From positions 6,448,001 through 6,512,000 of the forward strand of contig CM060187.1 of NCBI GenBank assembly GCA_030549335.1: DNA of 64,000 nucleotides. The letters are read 5' to 3'. The stretch is from Pontederia crassipes. Its lineage: Eukaryota > Streptophyta > Magnoliopsida > Commelinales > Pontederiaceae. Below the pieces are notes generated by a model that worked only from the letters and a program-made list of their open reading frames with translations, was not told the origin of the DNA and searched no databases. Shown here one piece after another: positions 58,054-64,000 of this stretch (positions are counted from its first letter, which is position 1; each line of letters starts with the position of its first letter). A program made the position numbers and the translations under genes.

Positions 58054-59944
58054 CTTCCCCTATCACTATAACCAATTTTCTTTCTTTGTCCCCCTCTTCT
58101 TCTAAAGAAATAATAATTTTAAAATTTTGAACAATAAATCAAAACTTTGTTTTCATAACATGAAGTTTTTAAACTTAAAACTTAAGAGTCATGATAATAA
58201 TGTAATTCTACAACTATGTAGCTGCATGCTCATGGAGAATGTTTCAAATTTTATTTGTAAATGATACTTTTACCATGACCTTCGTGCCTTCACATTTTCA
58301 ATTCCACTTGTCATTTGCTTTGCATGAGAGACACACTTGAAAAACAATTATTTAACCTTTGGTACCCAAACTTCTTTGGATCCAATTTTGTTAGTTAATG
58401 TTCCTTTTGGAACCCATGTCATTCCATGCTGAAATGGTTTTCCTACTTTGCATCAATATGCATAATGACCATGAAATCCACATGCAAAATAAGTAATATG
58501 TGAATTTTTAAAGGATTTATCAGAAAAATGTTTAGAATAAGAATTTTCATGTCCAGAGTATTTCCTAGAATTACTTTTCTTTGCATAAGAACTAGCCTTA
58601 TCATTATTTTGTGAATTTTTCAAAAAAATATTTTACTTCTTTATTTTTCTCTAAAGAACGTGCCAACTTTACAATTTCACATGCATGCATAATTTCCAAA
58701 GAATCAACTTTATTTTTCAAGTTTTCATTTACCATAAAATATGTATCATTTTCTTCTTTTAATTTCTCAAACTCATGTAGTAATTTTTCATTTTTCCTCT
58801 TTAAGTGTAAGATACCTTTTTATAAGAGAGGAAAATTCTTTGTGCACATCAAATGAAATATCTTCTTTAGAAGAGTTTGATGAGTCATTAATTGAATTTG
58901 AAGAGTTAGAAGTTACCTCATCGTTACCATTAAGCATAGGTATGCATCCACTACAGGAAAATTATCGATTAGCGACACAAATAGCGTCTGTGAGTGACAC
59001 TAAGTCAACGCCACGAGCGTCGTCTCAGTTGAGTCACTTACTTCATCTTCAGTTGACTCGCTATGTTTTTTCTTCTTCCCTTTCTGAAATGTTTCTTCTT
59101 TGCCCTTTTTTGTGAGACTTGAGTTTCTTTCTTGATGGTGTTTACATGACCTTTTAGTTGGCTTATCATTCTTCTCTTTATCCAACTTGAGATATTTATC
59201 AAGCTTTCTTGTATAGCATGCAAGTCTCTTTTCATTCACTTCTTCTTCACTCGAGTCTTCTTCCTTTATGTTTGCCTATAATGCTAACGATTTCTTTTTG
59301 GGAGCCTTTTCTTATTCTTCTTCCTGAATTCCGATTTCATAGGTTAAGAGAGAACCAATAAGATCATCAAAATATAACTTGTTCAGGTCTTTTTCTTCAA
59401 TCATGGTCCTCTTTGTATGCCATTTGGAGGAGAGAGACCTTAGAAACTTTTCACCTTTTGGAGATTAGTTCTGGCTCGCCCGAGGAGGCTAAGCCATTCA
59501 CAATATCGTTAAATCATATAATCTTTTCATTTCTGGATTCATTATCATGCATTTTAAAAGAATCATATTGATGATTTAATATATTTAATCTAGATTCTTT
59601 AACTTTATCTATTCCTTCATAAGTAACAATGAGTTTCTTCCAAATCTCATTTGCACTTTCACAACTAGAAATCTGATTAAACTCTGTTGAATCCAAAGCA
59701 TAATAAAAAATATTTTTAGCTTTCCAATCAAGTTTTACAAAAAAAAAATTTCTCTTTCGGTATATTCTAAAGGTAATTTTTCAAGTAAATAATAACCTTT
59801 TTGAACAATATCCCACATATCAATATCAATAGAACATATGTATGCTTATATCCTAATTTTCCAATATGCAAAATTTGATACATTAAAAAGCGGAGGATGA
59901 CAAATTGATTGACCTTCAGAAAAACTAAATCCACTTGATGTCAT
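58054..59944 (-). pseudogene. Gag of the pol-less copia element
   Basis: On the minus strand gag starts MTSSGFSFSEGQSICHPPLF at 59,944, about 45 bp after the primer site. The start is like SIRE/Maximus-type copia gag. Following parts are FVKLDWKAKNIFYYALDSTE (about 59,740-59,680), LIVTYEGIDKVKESRLNILN, and a Lys-rich stretch (about 59,230-59,020). A zinc-knuckle remnant (about 58,475-58,440) and a FVPKGTL/WVPKVK-like pair (about 58,420-58,350) come after that. Stops, shifts and a short foreign end at 58,949 disrupt it. No protease or later pol is recognised before the Athila-3 border. Confidence 0.8.
58949..59022. mobile_element. Possible CACTA transposon end inside gag
   Basis: CACTACAGGAAAATTATCG followed by subterminal words TAGCGTC, AACGCC and GAGCGTCGTC has the form of a CACTA (En/Spm-type) terminus. 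It interrupts gag between the DSTETT stretch and the AYLCLM segment (minus strand). No opposite end is found, so it would be an internally deleted or recombined remnant of roughly 70 bp. An alternative is chance or a worn gag linker. Confidence 0.4.
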
Positions 59945-59986
59945 AGCTCTAAAAGACGTTTAAATCTTAAAAAACAAGAGCAACCC

Positions 59987-59998
59987 GCTCTGATACCA
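59987..59998 (-). other. Primer-binding site of the pol-less copia element
   Basis: On the minus strand TGGTATCAGAGC, complementary to initiator tRNA-Met, 2 bp after the LTR end. Confidence 0.9.
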
Positions 59999-60000
59999 AT

Positions 60001-61111
60001 TGTAGGACCCAAGGCACTAAAAGGGGAGTAAATTAGTGTTTAAAATCGAAAATATCAATATCACTAAAATCATCGCGGAAGCTTAAAATTAATTCGTCAA
60101 ACTTTGAATCAATGCACTAACAATCAAATCACATGCATAATAAAATGAGAAGGAGAGAGAGAAAGCAAATCCAAGAATGCAAGGTGGTTTGTTGATGAGG
60201 TTCGACCACACCTTGGCCTACGTCTTCACTTTGGCTTCTCGACCTCGAGACCGTTGGAGATTCCACTAAGACACCCTTCTTTCGTTCTAAATGGGGCAAG
60301 GAAGAAACCCGTTACACTACCACCTTTTCTCCTCTTCGAGAGGTAAGGCGCACCTCTCCTTCTAGGAAACTTATCTTTTCTTTAGCACGAGAGGTAAGAT
60401 AGAACCTCTTCTACACAGGGGCTCACACTCAGTTTTCTGATAAAAGTTTTACAACATAAGACTCACAAGAAAAGAAGAGAGAAAGAAGAGAAAGTTGACA
60501 ATAACTCCAAGAAACTAATTTTCCTTTGATGCTTGATGTTTCCCTTGGGTGCTTGATTAATTATGAACCCTTTGATCTTCTTTTATAGGCCTCTTTGGAT
60601 GATATGTCAGTTGCTCTTCGATTTGACTAAAATATAGCCGTTACTATTCATTTTAGTCAGGGACCAGTCGATCGGTCTATGTGACCGTTGCTCGATTTCC
60701 TCAGCGATAATGCTTGATCGGTCGACCGGTGTAGTCTCGTCATTTTGAATTTTATCCATTGACCTGATCGGTCGACCAGTGCGACGATCAAACTATGAAC
60801 CGGTGTAGTCTCATCATTGAGTTTGACAATCTATGCATTGACCGGTCGACCGGTGCCTCATCCGGCTTTCACTTCTTCGATCGACAAGTTAATTGCCCTG
60901 CACTATTTTGATCATAACTTTCTGTATGGTTATCCAAATTAGATAATCTTTGATTCTATGGAATAACATAATTTTCAACAATTTGATATTCATTATTCAT
61001 CCAAAAATTAATGAGATTATTCAGTCAAAGTTTAGTGCATATAATTCTGATTTTTTGAGATTTTTATCATCAAAATATAATTATATAGGGAATTAAAACT
61101 TTGCTCCAAAA
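60001..61111 (-). repeat. 5' LTR of the pol-less copia element (minus strand)
   Basis: 1,111 bp, pairs with 40,076-41,248. The outer end reads CTCCAAAA where the partner has CTCCAACA. GGTCGACCGG words lie at about 60,715-60,860. Confidence 0.92.
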
Positions 61112-61116
61112 TTCCA

Positions 61117-61640
61117 GGCTACATCATCTTCCCAACATGCGGCATCTGCCCCATCACCACATATGCCGGTGCTTCTTCAATTTGATCTCCAGCACATGAG
61201 AGCTCTTCTGATTTCTCGTTCATACCAGCAACTTCTTATGAGGAACGAGATCCAATGGAAGTGTTTGCCCTTCTGCAGGAGCCTGGGCCCACTTATTTAT
61301 CCCCACATGAATAGGCATATTACACACCTCCTCCGCAGCCTCAGCCGCCACAGCCTGACTATACGTCCATGCAGAGCCTCTAGTAATCCATGTACGATGA
61401 GGGGCTTCGCTAGGCAGGGAGTTGCAGGCTATTCGAGAGGAGCAAAATAGGCAGGCGACAGAGCAATACCAACAGGCCGAGGAGTTGACCACCACCACCA
61501 CTCGAGCAGATTTCAGGGATATGCAGGAACGCCAGGGTCACTTCGGGATATGCAAGAACGCTAGGGCCGCTTCGGGTCCTACCAGGATCAGGATGTCTGC
61601 ATGATGAGATGCATCCACGACTATCATATGCGCCAAAGGA
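61117..61640 (+). pseudogene. Athila-2 third ORF, second part
   Basis: Continues the frame cut at 40,075. Pro, Gln and Ser-rich sequence with PPPQPQPPQPDY (about 61,330) and stops in place of some codons. The low-complexity C-terminus fits the end of the ATHILA ORF. The TTCCA duplication makes the join secure even though this segment alone is not diagnostic. Confidence 0.6.
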
Positions 61641-62036
61641 CATTTTCGATACCACCCGCCCTCCCCGCCACATAGACAGTAAATCCGATTATGTCTTTTC
61701 TCTTTTCTTTATTTTTCATTTCTTTTTTTTCCTTTTTATTGAGTCTGTATCACTTTCCCTTGTTAGGCTTAACAATTGGGTGACTTTGCATTGCATTTTT
61801 CTTTATTTTTCTTTTATTTTCCTATGTATGCATTTATATTAAAAATATTAAAAACATACCATGGAATGCATTTGTTTTTTCTAGCATCCTACTAAATCAT
61901 GTCTTATTGTTTTAATTATCTTTTAAGTAAAATTTCAAAGACATGTTGTTAACTCATGAAATTCGAATATTCTTCTTTCTTATCATCAACTATTTCAAAT
62001 ATTAAACCTATGGACCATCAACATATGCTAAGTAGA
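61641..62036 (+). other. 3' non-coding region of Athila-2
   Basis: T-rich, without coding. It is cut at 62,036 by the start of Athila-5. The Athila-2 3' LTR is expected beyond the window. Confidence 0.5.
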
Positions 62037-63343
62037 TGATGCGAAAATTTTTGTGTAGCGCAAATACTAGCAAGAGCACTAGGTCGAATCAAGTAATAAA
62101 GAGTGAGAAGAGTGTCGAACCCACGAGGACTAGTCTATCTTTATCTTTTATCTTAATTTAATCATATGAGAAAAATAGATAATATTTGGTTCAAAATAAA
62201 TAAAACAAAGAAGATTAAAATTGATCCAGCCTAAAGTCTCAAAATAAATAAATCAGAAATGTTCAGAGTAACAATATCCTTCAATAAAAGATTTTAAACA
62301 AATCCAAATTTTTTGATGGAAAGGATATCAAAAAGTAAAGGTCTCAAACCAGATGACCTAACTATCTTATGACAATATTAGAAGGAGAAGGTTCAACCGA
62401 ATCAATCTCTAACTAACTTTTGATAAGATGTTTTAGCAATGCAATCCTATCTCAAAAACACCTCAATCGAGTGAGTTAATGATCCACAAATCTCTAAATC
62501 TCAACCGAGTAAATAGAGATGGGATATGAAATGCTTATCGAAAGATCAATCAATTGAGAGAGATCAAAAGAACAAATCTTGATAATACCAACCAATTAAA
62601 ATCGAGTACTTAGAAGATAGCATTAAAATCAGCATACATATTCAGAATATTCAGGGTAGTAAATCTTATTCAACGATCTAACAAAGTCCAACATAAATTG
62701 ATCCTAATTAGAACTCTATTACATAGATAAAGAAACAGTAGAGAGAAAAACAAGAGATTAAAATATAGAAAAAAGGAGAAATAATCTCTTCAAAATTATC
62801 TAAACTCCTCTAGAAGAATCTCCACCGAGTAGACGACCAGTGGCTCTCTCTCTTCTTGCCTTTGCAATGGATTTTTGAATTCTAGACTTGGATGATTAAG
62901 TGAGGTGATATGAACCCCTTTTTATAGTCGAAATTGCATCTGCCCTTTGAGAATCAACACGGATTGTGTCATCAATGATATCTGCCGCATTAATGAAAAT
63001 ATAATTATTTGGATGAGTAAATCTGGCAAAATTAATAAAACGGATCGTGTTATTAATACACGGGTTGTTATATATATTGTAGAATGATTTCCGCCCAATA
63101 TCTCAGATTTTAAAGATATGGTGATTGCTGGCTAACATGGACCATGTTGTAAGGTACATGGGTTGTGTTGCTGGAAAACGTGGACCGTGTTGGCTGCTGT
63201 AGAAATAAAAATAAGAAATTAGGCGCCACTGATTCTTTGAAAGTTTTAATTAAAAATGAGGAAAAGTTTATATATGATAGAATAAAATTATGAAAAATAG
63301 ACCAAATGATATGAAATAAATATGTATAAAATGTCATGCATCA
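62037..63343 (-). repeat. 3' LTR of Athila-5 (minus strand)
   Basis: Third copy of the TGATGC...GCATCA LTR family in this window, 1,307 bp. Confidence 0.93.
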
Positions 63344-63364
63344 AATTCTCCCAAGCTTGAACTA

Positions 63365-63382
63365 TTGCTTGTCCTCAAGCAA
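63365..63382 (-). other. AGGA-loop hairpin of Athila-5
   Basis: Identical stem and loop to 48,205-48,222, next to AAGCTTGGGAGAATT before the LTR. Confidence 0.8.
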
Positions 63383-64000
63383 GTTTCAAAGTAAGAATTG
63401 AGTGAAAATGGTTCTAGCATAAACTTCACATCATGACTCATACTTTTCTAATACTGCTATTTCGCACGTTCATTGCCGAAGCATCTCTCCTCTTGCCATT
63501 TGACCCTGCCTCATAGAATTTCTAACACTTAAACATATTTAAACATTTCTAGATTCAGCTTGACAAAAAAAATATATAGATTATCATATAATAGTCTTAA
63601 TATTGAAAACATAAGTATAAGTTGAGCTTAGTTTTCTTGTTATTATAGCAATTCAAACATTCATGTGTTTCTCTATATTGCGCAAGGTGGTCTATGTAGA
63701 GGGTTTTCGATCGATGGTTTCCAGACAAGTTGGCCTTAGACCATCAAGCAAGAACCCCCTATGGACCTAATTGCCCAAACACACCAAGGTGCCAGAGAAA
63801 CATTCATGACTTATTCATTGCATTTTTTTCACACATTTGTTTTCTCTTTTTTTCGTGTGCTTCTCCATCTTACTCAAATTGGTTTATGTAACGGGTTTTC
63901 AATCAACGAATCCCAAACCAGTTGGCCTTAGGTCGTCAAGCAAGAATCCCCTATGGATCTAATGGCACGAACACACCAAGGTGCCAGAGATAACACATTT

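Larger units (their letters stand above)
40076..61111 (-). mobile_element. Pol-less Ty1/copia element carrying nested Athila-3
   Basis: LTRs at 40,076-41,248 and 60,001-61,111 (1,173 and 1,111 bp) begin TGTAGGA and end in a CTCCAACA-type sequence. A perfect TTCCA duplication flanks the element. On the minus strand the primer site TGGTATCAGAGC (59,998 down to 59,987) and the purine tract AAAAAGGGGGATATTG (about 41,265-41,250) define orientation. Between them, once Athila-3 is removed, there are only about 2.5 kb: a gag gene and no pol. It was therefore non-autonomous before Athila-3 landed, unless pol was lost later by deletion. The gag start resembles the SIRE/Maximus group. Confidence 0.9.
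62037..64000 (-). mobile_element. Athila-5, a relative of Athila-4, runs off the window
   Basis: LTR at 62,037-63,343 (1,307 bp), TGATGCGAAAATT...CATGCATCA, clearly homologous to the Athila-4 LTRs but more diverged from them than they are from each other. The interior 63,344-64,000 follows the Athila-4 interior from 48,184 to 48,840, including purine tract, hairpin and the tandem block. This is the 3' LTR end of a minus-strand element. Its 5' end is outside. Confidence 0.92.

Overview
This is nuclear DNA of a flowering plant. The signs are an intron-containing HKT-type sodium/potassium transporter gene, a type I (M-type) MADS-box gene, and large amounts of LTR retrotransposon of recognisable plant lineages (Athila-like Ty3/gypsy with a tRNA-Asp primer site; Ty1/copia and Tekay-like Ty3/gypsy with a tRNA-Met primer site). 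The base composition is AT-rich and the two host genes are not GC-skewed as in grasses. I cannot name the species.

Positions 1-15,998 are the gene-bearing part. They hold a 49-bp SINE tail with an 18-bp target duplication, a 2.25-kb solo LTR, a MULE-like inverted-repeat element, an apparently complete HKT1 gene (three exons, minus strand, one GC-AG intron), a dead copia pol fragment, and an M-beta-like MADS-box gene on the minus strand with a frame-shifted tail.

Positions 15,999-21,710 hold two long Tekay-like LTRs that face each other across about 570 bp of internal sequence. From about 21,984 to the window end the sequence is one nested stack of retrotransposons. Athila-1 (LTR and gag) is cut by Athila-2 at 24,844. 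The 5' LTR of Athila-2 is cut by a 2.84-kb solo LTR (27,003-34,520), which is itself cut by a copia element (28,475-33,150). The body of Athila-2 is cut by a pol-less copia element on the minus strand (40,076-61,111). That element carries Athila-3 (41,850-58,053), which carries a non-autonomous Athila-like element, Athila-4, on the minus strand (46,885-52,609). A relative of Athila-4 (Athila-5) begins at 62,037 and runs off the window. Most junctions are supported by LTR pairs, 5-bp target duplications, and primer or polypurine sites that I could read directly.

The two host genes are separate functions: ion transport at a membrane and transcription control. The repeats carry the more unusual observations. 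These include a hairpin with a constant AGGA loop and changeable stem next to polypurine tracts, minimal SINE-tail insertions, inverted copies of one LTR on either side of the genes, and a palindromic GGTCGACCGGT motif shared by unrelated LTRs. I found no CRISPR, tRNA or rRNA gene, and no certain new cellular system.
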